From Akkermansiaceae bacterium UBA1506 (GTDB lineage: Bacteria > Verrucomicrobiota > Verrucomicrobiia > Verrucomicrobiales > DEV007), in NCBI GenBank assembly GCA_002323995.1, contig DCQY01000134.1, positions 32,250 to 96,249 on the forward strand: a stretch of DNA of 64,000 nucleotides, given 5' to 3'. Below are positions 8,418 through 17,127 of this stretch, in pieces; position 1 is the first letter of the stretch, and each line of letters opens with the position of its first letter. Under the pieces are notes generated by a model, which was not told where the DNA came from, did no database searches, and saw only the letters and a list, made by a program, of their open reading frames with translations. The position numbers and the translations under genes are program-made.

Positions 8418-11309
8418 TTAATAAATGTAGGAGAATTCGTTGGTGTTGAAAAGCAAGAGGCATACATCCGCAAGCGCTCTTGTCTCGGCATCGACGTCAG
8501 AGGCCTTGAGATCAGCCTGATAATCTTCGAAATTCGGGAGAATTTCTTCATATTCGAAGATCTGACCTGAAAGCTCTTCCACCAAAGAACGGGTGATCTT
8601 AGTTGGATATTTCGGAGTTTCAGGAGTCACCTGCTGATGGTAATCCACCATCTCCGAAAGATACCCTGAGAGCTGCTTCATTTCGATAACATCAGCAGAG
8701 CGCCCCAAGGCTCTAACAAAGGCTCTATTTATTTGCTCCTTCGGATCACTCGCCTGCTCCTTGATACTCTTGGCAAAGGCTATGGAGCGATCTGTGATGA
8801 TGTCGCTGTTCAGCAGCGTAAAGGCTTGTGGAGAAACCGCCGCATCATCGCGCATTTCGCAGGCATCATTCGGATTAGGTTGATTAAATAATTCAAGAAA
8901 TGGATCCGCCATCCCACGAGAGCGGTAGGAGTAGATAGTGCGGCGATTACGCTGTTCAGGAGTTGGGTCCGGTTGATAGGCTGGCGCAAGGGAGAACTGG
9001 ATCATTCGCGGCTGAAGCGCCACTTCCATATTGATTTCAGGATTGATGGGTAAACCTCCACGAGCATCCTCCAACTCCCCGGTAACGGCGAGGAACGAAT
9101 CGCGCATTTCTTCAGCTGTAAGACGACGAGTCGGAAAATAAGCTAACAGTTTATTGTCTGGATCTTTTGCTGCGATATATTCGCGTTCTGGATGGTGACT
9201 AGCCTGAAGGTAGGTGCCCGATGTCATAATAAGGCGATGGAGTCGCTTCAAGGTCCAACCATTCTCCATAAAATCAGCAGCGAGCCAGTCGAGTAACTCG
9301 GGATGAGTCGGCTTCTTGCCGCTTGCACCGAAGTTGTTAGGATTAGCTGCGATGGCCTGACCGAAGTGGTGCTGCCAGATTCGGTTCACAAACGCGCGAG
9401 CAGTGAGCGGATTACGCTCGTGAGCAACCCACTTGGCAAAAGCAAGGCGACGGCCTTCAATCTCCTCGGTTATCGCCCATGGATCGTCGTTGCCTGCTCC
9501 TTCCACCGACAAACCAAGCGCGCTAAGGACACCGGGAGTGACCGGTTCACCAGGCGCTTCCAGTGCTCCTCCTGTGTAGATAAAGTTCTCCGGACGCCAC
9601 TTGACGTCCTGCTGCTGGTCCATGGTTAGGCCCCGGCCATTGTTATTCTTCTTTGTACCGCTGTAGACGCTGTTCGCCATCGGCTCAGAGCGCTGAAGAC
9701 GACGATTCCAGATCCACTCATCCTGTTCGCGCACTTTGAGCTGGCCTTGCTCGGCAATATTCAGACCAACATGCCGCGGAGGCTTAACATCGTCGTCCAT
9801 GCTCCTTCGTTCGGCGTGATTGACATAGGGAAGATTGTTTTCTTCATACCAATTCTTGGCCGCCGCCTCACGCTTGCTGGTAAGCTTATTCTTCTCCTTG
9901 ACCGCGTAATTGTGCATGTGCTCGGTAAAGGCTCGCTTCTCCGCAAGGCCCTCAGTGCTTTCATCTTCCAGAAATGGGACGTTGCGCTCCGCCATTTGGG
10001 TAGAAGCAAACACCGAATACATGCGGTAATAATCCTTCGTCGGAATCGGATCAAACTTGTGGTCGTGACATTTGACGCAGCGCATCGTCGTGGCGAGAAA
10101 AGTTTGACCAACAGAGTTTACAACATCATCTAGGTAAATCTGCCGGGCCTCGGGCTGCTTCACCATCGCATTATCCCAAGCTCCCATGCGAAGAAAGCTA
10201 GCGGCAACAATCCATTCTGCTTCTTGTTGATTGTAGTCTCCCTTCAGGCGAGTCGCGTGCACCCTGTCCGCACCCTTCCGCTCAGCCACAGAGATGTCCG
10301 CTAACTCATCACCAGCAAGTTGCTCGATGATGAACTCGTTGTAGGGTTTGTCTTCATTAAAGGCCCGAATGACATAATCGCGATAACGCCACGCATTTGA
10401 ACGCTCGTAATCGTTGGACATCCCGCCTGTATCTGCGTAACGAGCCACGTCGAGCCAATGCTGAGCCCACCGCTCCCCGTAGTTAGGGCTTTCTAGCAGA
10501 CGGTCTATGAGACTAAGCCAAGCCTGCTCGGGATCGATTTCCCATTCTTTTGTAAAATGCGCCGTCTCGTCAGGAGTCGGCGGCAAACCCGTAAGGTCAT
10601 AGGTGGCGCGGCGGAGGAGCACCATACCACTCGCTTTTGGAGCTGGATTCACCTCAGCTTTCTTAAGTTTGCGATGGATGAAGGAATCAACCGGATTAGA
10701 TCCCTCTCCCAAACCGCTTTGTTCACTATGGGGAACTTCTGGCTTTTCCAGGGGCAAAAAAGCCCAAACGTCTTCAGGTTGATAACGGCGATAGGTCCAG
10801 TTGTCTCCAAGACCTCCGCTGTTCTCAACAATCATTCCGTCGTCATTGACACTCTCTCTGGCATTTTCCTTGCGGATCGCGAGCATTGTTTCATCAGAAG
10901 GCCAAACCGCACCGGCGTTGATCCACTGTTTCACAAAGGCGATTTCCTCCTCGGTGAGTCGGTCATTTTCCTTCGGCGGCATCTCAAAATCAGGATCCTC
11001 CCAACCAATCGCCTCTACGAAGAAACTTTTGGACGCGTCGCCCACCACCATGACCTGATCGCCGAAAGTCTCACCACCAGCGAGAAGGCCTTCGCGAGTC
11101 AACATGTTATAATCAGCATCAATATCGTCAGCGTCCTCCCCGTGACAGCCGTTGCATTTTTCAGCCAACAGAGGCTGGACCTTGAGCGCAAAGAGCCGAT
11201 CTGCCTCATTAAACTTTGAAGCCACCTTATCGGCAGCAGTAACTGCAGAAAAAACTAGCGTCAGACCAGTAACGAAAAAAGATTTACTATTTAGAAATCT
11301 CATGGGCAT
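8418..11309 (-). CDS. PSCyt1-PSCyt2(DUF1549)-PSD1(DUF1553) secreted cytochrome-type protein
   Basis: About 963 residues. The frame is open further upstream, but an ATG at 11309 (or 11303) is preferred because it directly precedes a signal peptide (MPMRFLNSKSFFVTG and on to AVTAA) and lies one base after the stop of the FecR-LamG gene. Domains in order are PSCyt1 with haem motif CNGCH at 52-56, DUF1549/PSCyt2 (about 200-415) with a second motif CVKCH at 411-415 followed by DHKFDPIPTKDYY, and DUF1553/PSD1 (about 645-900) with the block RAFVNRIWQHHFG. This is the standard partner of DUF1501, which follows 26 bases downstream. It is predicted to be periplasmic or surface-exposed and to carry two haems. 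Proposed roles in the literature include electron transfer or polymer degradation, none proven. Confidence 0.93.
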   Translation of the reverse strand: MPMRFLNSKSFFVTGLTLVFSAVTAADKVASKFNEADRLFALKVQPLLAEKCNGCHGEDADDIDADYNMLTREGLLAGGETFGDQVMVVGDASKSFFVEAIGWEDPDFEMPPKENDRLTEEEIAFVKQWINAGAVWPSDETMLAIRKENARESVNDDGMIVENSGGLGDNWTYRRYQPEDVWAFLPLEKPEVPHSEQSGLGEGSNPVDSFIHRKLKKAEVNPAPKASGMVLLRRATYDLTGLPPTPDETAHFTKEWEIDPEQAWLSLIDRLLESPNYGERWAQHWLDVARYADTGGMSNDYERSNAWRYRDYVIRAFNEDKPYNEFIIEQLAGDELADISVAERKGADRVHATRLKGDYNQQEAEWIVAASFLRMGAWDNAMVKQPEARQIYLDDVVNSVGQTFLATTMRCVKCHDHKFDPIPTKDYYRMYSVFASTQMAERNVPFLEDESTEGLAEKRAFTEHMHNYAVKEKNKLTSKREAAAKNWYEENNLPYVNHAERRSMDDDVKPPRHVGLNIAEQGQLKVREQDEWIWNRRLQRSEPMANSVYSGTKKNNNGRGLTMDQQQDVKWRPENFIYTGGALEAPGEPVTPGVLSALGLSVEGAGNDDPWAITEEIEGRRLAFAKWVAHERNPLTARAFVNRIWQHHFGQAIAANPNNFGASGKKPTHPELLDWLAADFMENGWTLKRLHRLIMTSGTYLQASHHPEREYIAAKDPDNKLLAYFPTRRLTAEEMRDSFLAVTGELEDARGGLPINPEINMEVALQPRMIQFSLAPAYQPDPTPEQRNRRTIYSYRSRGMADPFLELFNQPNPNDACEMRDDAAVSPQAFTLLNSDIITDRSIAFAKSIKEQASDPKEQINRAFVRALGRSADVIEMKQLSGYLSEMVDYHQQVTPETPKYPTKITRSLVEELSGQIFEYEEILPNFEDYQADLKASDVDAETRALADVCLLLFNTNEFSYIY

Positions 11310-11310
11310 G

Positions 11311-12909
11311 TCAGGGTCTTCCAGTTTCGTAGAGTTCTTTAATTTCCGATGCTGCAAGCGCCTCGGAGAAGATCGCAAATTCGTCAATGGATCCATTTAG
11401 GTTACGAACAGCAAACTCAGGGTCATCACGGGACGGAATGCTCCAGTTTCCTATTGAAGCAGCACCGATGCTAACCACAGGCGAACGAAGCGATTCATCT
11501 TCGATCCGATCGATTGAAACAGGTTCGCCATTTACATAATGAGTGATGGTCCAGTCATCAGTGTTATATACGGCAGCCAATTGTATCCATTGACCGGCCA
11601 TCTCCGGGGTCCACACCACCGGCGAAAAAGCGATGTGTTTGTCCTTTTTATCCTGCTTCCTCTCTGCCTCCTGAGCTTTCACGGAAAAGAAAAGGCGGCC
11701 GTCGTTCATAATCTGCCAGTGAGGGTCATGAATTTCATGGCCGTCAGTAAGAAAAAGAGAGTTATACCAGCGGTCAAGACTGTTGATGCGCACCCAACAG
11801 TAAAAAGTAATCGCCCCATACTCACCCGGGATATTCACCCGAACGCGGCTACCGGTGGAGCCGAAGTCGAGCGCATTAAAATCGTTTCCCCAGCGGCTCG
11901 GCGTCCGCTGAGCCGCAACAATGGCACCATCGTGAGCCCCAAGGGACTTGTCTTGAAGGATGCGCTGCCAGTGACCGGACTGGTTCATTGGGAAATATGC
12001 GAGAACGCGTGAGTCACGCGCTAACTCTTCGCCGTGAACCAACCAACGATCTTCCTTGCTGATGCGCTGATTTGCGAGCTCCTGAACACGATCGCCTAAA
12101 AGGGCGAGTGACTTCGGATTGAAAGCACTACGAGCAGAACCTTGACCAATCGTGTGGCGAACAGACTCGCCTCCGACGAGCGTTGCCATGGGCTCAATTG
12201 GGGAATACCATTCGACCTCACCGTTGATGACCGAGATTTGAGCATGCTCACGCGTGACGTCGATGGCGAACTCCGTGCCAAGGTCAACTAGTTCTCCGCC
12301 GGCTGTATAAATCTTAAAACCCTCGGCTGGCTCTGGAACGCGGGCCTGCACCTTTCCAAGGTCGACCGACATCTCCATAGGCGAGAGTATTTCAAATTCT
12401 GCTTCGCCTTCGATAACGACTGTCACACCGCTGAAAAGATCGAGTTGTACCGTTCCCGCAGCGAGGTTCAACTCACCAGCAGGGACGAGGTCACCACGTT
12501 GCAGCTGGATACCGTCGTTCCAGATCGCATCGACCGTTTCACCAACGACCGCAAAGCCACGAGCAACGGACTCAACTTTGTCAGCCACAATCTGATCCTT
12601 CGATGGCTCCAAAAGCCACCCCACTCCGCCAAGAATCACACCGATAGCTATGGCCGCCGCCGCTCCCCACATGATATTAGTCCCTTTTGGCAGCACTTTA
12701 AAGTCGACTACTTTGTGCTCCTTGGCCGCCACCTGCTGATAGGTCTCAGCATCGATCTCCAGGAGCGTTGCCAACTCAAGCCGCTCGTAATAGGCTTCGC
12801 GCACCGCTGGGTTGAGGTGCATCTCCGCCTCGAGCCGGACGAAGTCGACATCAGCTATGACGCCATCGAGAAGCTCGTCGATTAATTGATTGTAACCTTC
12901 CGGATTCAT
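11311..12909 (-). CDS. FecR-domain anti-sigma-type membrane protein with C-terminal LamG domain
   Basis: A 532-residue single-pass membrane protein. Residues 1-65 form an acidic helical cytoplasmic region of the kind that binds ECF sigma factors. A transmembrane helix spans about 80-100, the FecR domain about 120-255 (with GGELVDLGTEFAIDV), and a LamG/concanavalin-like jelly-roll about 305-525 at the extracytoplasmic C terminus. Its start ATG overlaps the stop of the sigma-factor gene (ATGA), and its stop is one base before the PSD1 gene. By analogy with FecR it should hold or activate the neighbouring sigma factor in response to an outside signal. The LamG domain, a common glycan- or protein-binding fold, is an obvious candidate sensor, but this is inference. 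The domain calls are clear. Confidence 0.87.
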   Translation of the reverse strand: MNPEGYNQLIDELLDGVIADVDFVRLEAEMHLNPAVREAYYERLELATLLEIDAETYQQVAAKEHKVVDFKVLPKGTNIMWGAAAAIAIGVILGGVGWLLEPSKDQIVADKVESVARGFAVVGETVDAIWNDGIQLQRGDLVPAGELNLAAGTVQLDLFSGVTVVIEGEAEFEILSPMEMSVDLGKVQARVPEPAEGFKIYTAGGELVDLGTEFAIDVTREHAQISVINGEVEWYSPIEPMATLVGGESVRHTIGQGSARSAFNPKSLALLGDRVQELANQRISKEDRWLVHGEELARDSRVLAYFPMNQSGHWQRILQDKSLGAHDGAIVAAQRTPSRWGNDFNALDFGSTGSRVRVNIPGEYGAITFYCWVRINSLDRWYNSLFLTDGHEIHDPHWQIMNDGRLFFSVKAQEAERKQDKKDKHIAFSPVVWTPEMAGQWIQLAAVYNTDDWTITHYVNGEPVSIDRIEDESLRSPVVSIGAASIGNWSIPSRDDPEFAVRNLNGSIDEFAIFSEALAASEIKELYETGRP

Positions 12910-13442
12910 GATCTGAGAACCTTTCCTTTAGCAAGCTTGGATTCCACGCACTTGAGGAGACGGTTGCGAATCCGGTGGAGGGTCACCTTAAGGCTGCCCA
13001 CACTTCGATTAATTTGTGATGAGTATTCCGCGAGAGGAGCATTCTCAAAATAGCGGTGGTGGATAAGCTCTCGTTCTGCTGGCTTCAGTTTCTGAAGACA
13101 AACGGTTAGAGCTTCTTGTTTGAGGTCCATTTCCACGGGGCGCCGAGGAAGTTCGCTCCCGATAAGATCTTCCATCTCTTCACTAAAAACGATGCGGTCG
13201 CGCTGATGCTTCTTTCGGTGATTTAGCACCTCGAAGCGGGCGATACTGAAAATCCACGCCTTGAAATTGGTGCCAAGCTCGAAGGTGTCCCGCTTTCTCC
13301 AAATTGTTGCGTTGGCCTGCTGGGCCACATCAGCCACTGCCGAATCACCAGGTAAGAGTGAGGCGACATAATAGCGAAGGGCGGATTGATGCTCCGTCAG
13401 TAAGGCCACGAATTCGGTGTCGCTCTGGTCGCTATGATCCAT
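12906..13442 (-). CDS. ECF RNA polymerase sigma factor (Rhodopirellula/Verrucomicrobium-type)
   Basis: A 178-residue ECF sigma factor. Region 2 (about 10-78) contains DVAQQANATIWRKRDTF and FKAWIFSIARFEVLNHRKK, the latter a core-binding and -10-recognition block. Region 4 (about 108-165) contains the helix-turn-helix LAEYSSQINRSVGSLKVTLH, which would read the -35 element. This subtype is expanded in Planctomycetes and Verrucomicrobia. It overlaps the FecR-LamG gene by four bases, a classic sigma/anti-sigma pair, and heads the series reaching 2986. The target promoter could not be identified; the 176 bases upstream (13443-13618) have no clear ECF-type -35/-10 pair that I could defend. Confidence 0.93.
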   Translation of the reverse strand: MDHSDQSDTEFVALLTEHQSALRYYVASLLPGDSAVADVAQQANATIWRKRDTFELGTNFKAWIFSIARFEVLNHRKKHQRDRIVFSEEMEDLIGSELPRRPVEMDLKQEALTVCLQKLKPAERELIHHRYFENAPLAEYSSQINRSVGSLKVTLHRIRNRLLKCVESKLAKGKVLRS

Positions 13443-13618
13443 TATAATGGTTTATTGCATACCCAAATGCCACAGCACTTTCAGAGGTTAACAAATAAAG
13501 GTAAAAAATGTTAGAATTTGGCGAAGAGGCCAGATTTAGAATGGCTCAAGTCTCTCGTCTGGCGCGAGGCAGCATTTCGTCTCCGCCATTCTTCTCAACC
13601 TAAGTAGATGTGACACCT

Positions 13619-14470
13619 CTACATTCTTTTGCGTTTCAACAAAAAGTCTAGTGCCAAGGAATCAGCCCCATCCCTGAGATCACTTCTGAGGTGATGCCCT
13701 TGTCCCTTCACTTTGCAGAGTGCAACTTTCTGGCCGGATTGGTTCTTGTAAGTATAAACAATTACCGTGCCCTCTTGGTTAAAAACTTCAGGATCCGGCC
13801 CACACTGATTAAACTTCCGCCAGATATCTATTCGCTCCGATGCCGAGTACATCGTCACTTTCGGGTTCGACGACCCGTTGAAACTCTTATCTTGGTCCCC
13901 AATGACCTGCATGATTGAAACTGCTTGTGTCTTTTCGTCTGGGTCATGTGCGCCCTTAACCATGCCGCAGCTCATCGGGGCCAAAGCGGCAAACAAGGCA
14001 GTTTCCTTGGCTAGCCGATAACAGAATAACCCTCCACTTGAATGCCCAGTTGCATAGATGGCCTTTGGATCGCCAATCTTTTTTGTAATCAAAACAGCAA
14101 CTACCTTCGCAACAAGTCCAACATCATCGTGCTCTTCAGCATGGAATCCATCTTTGAAATTCCATTTGGCAAGAGGTTGCACCGCTTCCACGCTGATGAC
14201 GATAAGACCACGCTTATCTGCGTGGGCACTCCACCTCTGGCTCTGTCCTTCGGCCTTGCCACCCGCGCCATGAAAGCAAAATAAGACTGGATAAGGATTC
14301 TTGCGGCCATAGTCCTTCGGGGCCGTGATGATCAATCGCCTCGGTTGACCGTCATGTCTGAGCTCAACTTCATTTCTTCCCGGCGACAGCGAAGTGAACT
14401 CCATAGCCAAAGCACGCTTTGGTTCAACGGTTAAAATAACGATCGCTATTAGTAGAAGTGTTGCCTTCAT
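13619..14470 (-). CDS. secreted alpha/beta-hydrolase, PHB-depolymerase/feruloyl-esterase-like (LpqC type)
   Basis: A 283-residue hydrolase with a signal peptide (about 1-22, ending ALA). Features of the esterase/PHB depolymerase family are the oxyanion region FCFHGAGG (65-71), the nucleophile elbow GHSSGG with Ser144, and a C-terminal His in GQGHHLR. These proteins cut ester bonds in polyesters or in acetyl/feruloyl-substituted polysaccharides; the substrate here is not known. It is on the same strand as the ECF-sigma series but 176 bases upstream, so it is probably a separate transcript. Its start is preceded by a run of eight G (on the + strand), which could be prone to length variation. 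Confidence 0.8.
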   Translation of the reverse strand: MKATLLLIAIVILTVEPKRALAMEFTSLSPGRNEVELRHDGQPRRLIITAPKDYGRKNPYPVLFCFHGAGGKAEGQSQRWSAHADKRGLIVISVEAVQPLAKWNFKDGFHAEEHDDVGLVAKVVAVLITKKIGDPKAIYATGHSSGGLFCYRLAKETALFAALAPMSCGMVKGAHDPDEKTQAVSIMQVIGDQDKSFNGSSNPKVTMYSASERIDIWRKFNQCGPDPEVFNQEGTVIVYTYKNQSGQKVALCKVKGQGHHLRSDLRDGADSLALDFLLKRKRM

Positions 14471-14604
14471 TGGGGGGGGCTCTGTGTTAGGTAAATCTCA
14501 TCACTAAATTACCTGCGATCAAGGGCGCGGGTCGATTGAACTGAAGGTGCTTGAGTCACCCTGATACGTCAACTTTGCCGCGTGTCGCAGGTTGATCTCC
14601 CTCG

Positions 14605-15762
14605 CTAAGGCAAGACCGGAATCCCTAAAATCTCACGCGCCCGGTTTTGATTTGCCAGTGCCTCCTCAAGGGTTGGCGCCGTGAACGTTACATGCCCCAT
14701 TTTTCTGCCTCTCCGGGCCTCGTGCTTACCATAGAGGTGCAGCGTGGCACCAGGCATGTTTAGCACGTTCGACCAATCGGGAGGGGCGTCGGTTTCGCAC
14801 CAAACATCACCGAGAAGATTTAGCATGACGGTCGGGCTATGAGCCCGCGTGCTGCCCACTGGTAGACCGGTGATCGCCCGCAACTGTTGCTCGAACTGGG
14901 AAACTTCGTTCGCATCAATGGTGTGATGCCCGGAATTGTGTGGGCGCGGTGCCATTTCATTCACGATGAGGCGCCCATCGTAAGAGACGAAAAATTCCAC
15001 AGCGAGAATACCGACATACTCGAGCGCTTCTGCAATACCGAGTGACACTTGTCGCGCCTCTTTTACGACCGCCTCACCAACTCGAGCCGGCACAATAGTG
15101 ACGTCGAGGATGTGATCTCGATGAATATTCTCACAGGGATCATAGCAGACGGTTCTCCCTTCTTGATCCCGCACCACGAGTACAGAAAGTTCAGCAGCGA
15201 GATCGACCTTTTCCTCAAGCACAGCCCGCGGAGCACCAAAACCAGACCAAGTTTCCTCAGGATTAGAAGCACTAGTTACAGGTAACTGACCCTTGCCGTC
15301 ATAACCAAATTCAGCGGTCTTGAGAATACCCCCGTTTTCGGGCAGTCGAGTCAGTGCTTCCGCCAGCGTTTCCGCTGAATCGACCACTTGAAATGCTGCG
15401 CAGGGAAAGCCATTACCAGAAAGAAAGAGTTTTTCCCGCTCACGATGCTGGCAGGTTGCAATGGCGAGGACGCCCGGCATCAACGGTAAGGCGCCAGCTA
15501 CTTTCTCAAGCAGTTTTCGGGGAATATTTTCAAATTCAACCGTGGCGACATCTGCCATTTCAATGAAACGAGCAAGGCCAGCTTCCGAGTTAAAGGGTTC
15601 TTCGATTATAAAATCCGCTGTAGCGGCCGGCCCAGAGTCAGCGCCACCAATCCACGAGACAACCCGATAGCCCATCCGTTGGGCCTCGCTCGTGAGCATG
15701 CGACCCAGTTGGCCACCGCCTAAGACCCCGATAGTTGATCCTGGAAGCAACGTCTGGCTCAT
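14605..15762 (-). CDS. purK: N5-carboxyaminoimidazole ribonucleotide synthase
   Basis: A 385-residue ATP-grasp enzyme that converts AIR, bicarbonate and ATP to N5-CAIR in purine synthesis. The N terminus IGVLGGGQLGRMLTSEAQRMGY (about residues 9-30) is the diagnostic PurK nucleotide-like loop. The central ATP-grasp region includes ILKTAEFGYDGKGQ, and the C-terminal part has EFFVSYDGRLIVNEMAPRPHNSGH, which holds the metal ligands. Length is usual. Its ATG shares one base with the TGA of purE, so the two subunits of the pathway step are co-translated. Confidence 0.96.
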   Translation of the reverse strand: MSQTLLPGSTIGVLGGGQLGRMLTSEAQRMGYRVVSWIGGADSGPAATADFIIEEPFNSEAGLARFIEMADVATVEFENIPRKLLEKVAGALPLMPGVLAIATCQHREREKLFLSGNGFPCAAFQVVDSAETLAEALTRLPENGGILKTAEFGYDGKGQLPVTSASNPEETWSGFGAPRAVLEEKVDLAAELSVLVVRDQEGRTVCYDPCENIHRDHILDVTIVPARVGEAVVKEARQVSLGIAEALEYVGILAVEFFVSYDGRLIVNEMAPRPHNSGHHTIDANEVSQFEQQLRAITGLPVGSTRAHSPTVMLNLLGDVWCETDAPPDWSNVLNMPGATLHLYGKHEARRGRKMGHVTFTAPTLEEALANQNRAREILGIPVLP

Positions 15763-16280
15763 CAGGCGTTATCGATCGGTGGCAACTCAGAGTCCTCCAC
15801 CTTGGCCCGAAGCGTTTCTCGGTAGTCGGCCAGTTTCTGCGCGATGCCGGAGTCTTCGTTTCCGATCAGGGAAACAGCAAAAAGTCCGGCATTTGTCGCA
15901 CCAGCGTCTCCAATGGCAAAGGTTGCCGTCGGGATGCCGGCCGGCATCTGGACAATGGAAAGCAAGGAATCGACGCCGTTGAGGGCGCGTGACTTCACAG
16001 GTACTGCGAGAACTGGAACGATCGTCATGGCCGAAGCCATGCCAGGAAGGTGCGCCGCGCCGCCCGCTCCGGCGATAATGGCCTTGAGTCCGCGCTCCTT
16101 GGCACCTTTAGAATAATCGTATAGCAGTTCGGGAGTCCGGTGGGCACTAACCACCTTAGCTTCAAAAGGGATGCCAAAATTCTGTAACACTTCAGCGGCT
16201 TTCGACATTGTCGGCCAATCGGAAGTGCTGCCCATAATAATCCCCACTTGAGGGGCGTCGCTGCTTGGAAAATCCGCCAT
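15762..16280 (-). CDS. purE: N5-carboxyaminoimidazole ribonucleotide mutase
   Basis: A 172-residue class I PurE, which rearranges N5-CAIR to CAIR. Motifs visible are [14 protein letters not shown] (phosphate-binding), SAHRTPE with the catalytic His, and [15 protein letters not shown]. It is the first gene of the purE-purK pair. A 19-base inverted repeat lies 29 bases upstream of the ATG and may be a control site. Confidence 0.97.
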   Translation of the reverse strand: MADFPSSDAPQVGIIMGSTSDWPTMSKAAEVLQNFGIPFEAKVVSAHRTPELLYDYSKGAKERGLKAIIAGAGGAAHLPGMASAMTIVPVLAVPVKSRALNGVDSLLSIVQMPAGIPTATFAIGDAGATNAGLFAVSLIGNEDSGIAQKLADYRETLRAKVEDSELPPIDNA

Positions 16281-16308
16281 ATTCTGCGCTACAAGTTCGG
16301 TTTTACTG

Positions 16309-16327
16309 GAGGAAAAACGTTTTCCTC
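16309..16327. promoter_or_regulatory. perfect inverted repeat upstream of purE
   Basis: The sequence GAGGAAAAACGTTTTCCTC has 8-base arms that are exactly complementary around a 3-base centre. It begins 29 bases before the purE start codon, in the expected promoter or leader region, and is not followed by a T-run, so it is not an obvious terminator. The right half resembles a purine-repressor-type half site, but LacI-type PurR is not known from this phylum, so the resemblance may be chance. A role as operator or leader hairpin is inferred from position only. Confidence 0.4.
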
Positions 16328-16556
16328 TGCTGTGGTTTCATTAAACTTTGAGAGCGGGACTGTCGAGAATGGATTTGCTGAAAGGGAATTCCGGCAAAGT
16401 CGCGACTCCCTCTTCCAAACTCGCTTTAATACATTTCTGAGAAATGTCGGGTTTCTCCTCAAGATTGTGTCGTTTTACCCTTGTGAGGCGGACTCGCGAT
16501 TAATAACATTAAATTGAATAGGTCAATATTACCGTTCGTCACCTTAGACACACACT

Positions 16557-16787
16557 ATGAAAAAAGCATTCACATTTTCCCTACTCGGCGCCGCCTCCCT
16601 AATTAGTGTCGCCTGCACTCCCGGTGAACGAGGCGCTGTAACCGGTGGCGCCATCGGCGCTGGAATCGGAGCGCTTGCCGGAGACGGTGCCGGAGCTCTT
16701 ATCGGCGGCGCTGTTGGCGCTGCAGCCGGATCCGAGATCTCCAAAAATCGCGCCTATCGCAATCGCGGCTACCAACAGAATTACTAA
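16557..16787 (+). CDS. small glycine-zipper envelope protein (OsmB-like), copy 1
   Basis: A 76-residue protein with a signal sequence of about 19 residues ending before Cys20 (ISVAC), followed by TPGERGAVTGGAIGAG and a Gly/Ala-rich glycine-zipper segment (about 27-58), then a short polar tail rich in Arg, Asn and Tyr. Cys20 suggests a lipoprotein, although Ser at -3 is not a textbook lipobox. Glycine-zipper proteins of this kind sit in or near the outer membrane and are often stress-related; the role here is not known. A second copy starts 25 bases downstream, and the mature parts differ at only four of 57 positions. The protein is short but clearly real, given the duplicate and the terminator after the pair. 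Confidence 0.85.
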   Translation: MKKAFTFSLLGAASLISVACTPGERGAVTGGAIGAGIGALAGDGAGALIGGAVGAAAGSEISKNRAYRNRGYQQNY

Positions 16788-16811
16788 CCCAATCCGTTCT
16801 TCAACATTGAC

Positions 16812-17042
16812 ATGAAAAAAACACTCACCTTCTCAATGCTGGGCCTCATCGCACTCATCGGAACTGCCTGTACTCCCGGTGAACGGGGCGCCGTAACCGG
16901 TGGCGCCATCGGCGCCGGAATCGGAGCACTAGCCGGAGACGGTGCCGGCGCTCTCATTGGTGGTGCCGTAGGTGCTGCGGTTGGGTCTGAGGTGTCAAAA
17001 AATCGCGCTTATCGCAATCGCGGCTACCAAGACGCCTACTAA
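16812..17042 (+). CDS. small glycine-zipper envelope protein, copy 2
   Basis: A 76-residue tandem duplicate of the preceding gene. The mature part from Cys20 on is almost identical (changes at one Ala/Val, one Ile/Val and two tail residues), while the signal sequence is clearly different (MKKTLTFSMLGLIALIGTA). The DNA is also highly similar across the mature part, so the duplication is recent or homogenised by gene conversion. The two genes probably form one transcript that ends at the hairpin terminator 36 bases downstream. Confidence 0.85.
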   Translation: MKKTLTFSMLGLIALIGTACTPGERGAVTGGAIGAGIGALAGDGAGALIGGAVGAAVGSEVSKNRAYRNRGYQDAY

Positions 17043-17077
17043 AAAGTCCTCGAGGAACCTTGCTTCCTAAAACTTTC

Positions 17078-17114
17078 AAGACGAAGAGTCGTTTGGCTCT
17101 TCGTCTTTTTATTT
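17078..17114 (+). terminator. rho-independent terminator after the glycine-zipper pair
   Basis: An 11-base-pair perfect stem (arms 17078-17088 and 17097-17107, core GACGAAGAG / CTCTTCGTC) with an 8-base loop, followed by a T-rich tail. It lies between the rightward gene pair and the convergent glgB, ending 14 bases short of the glgB stop. Confidence 0.9.
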
Positions 17115-17127
17115 AAAAAGGCCACAA

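Noticed and set aside
9303..11400. Several rightward frames of 80-220 residues inside the PSD1 gene
   Set aside because: They are overlapped by a well-conserved gene on the other strand with full domain matches; none has a plausible start context or known motif.
14470..14480. Run of G before the esterase gene as a phase-variable tract
   Set aside because: Eight G is short, and it lies outside the coding part just before the start, with no alternative frame to switch.
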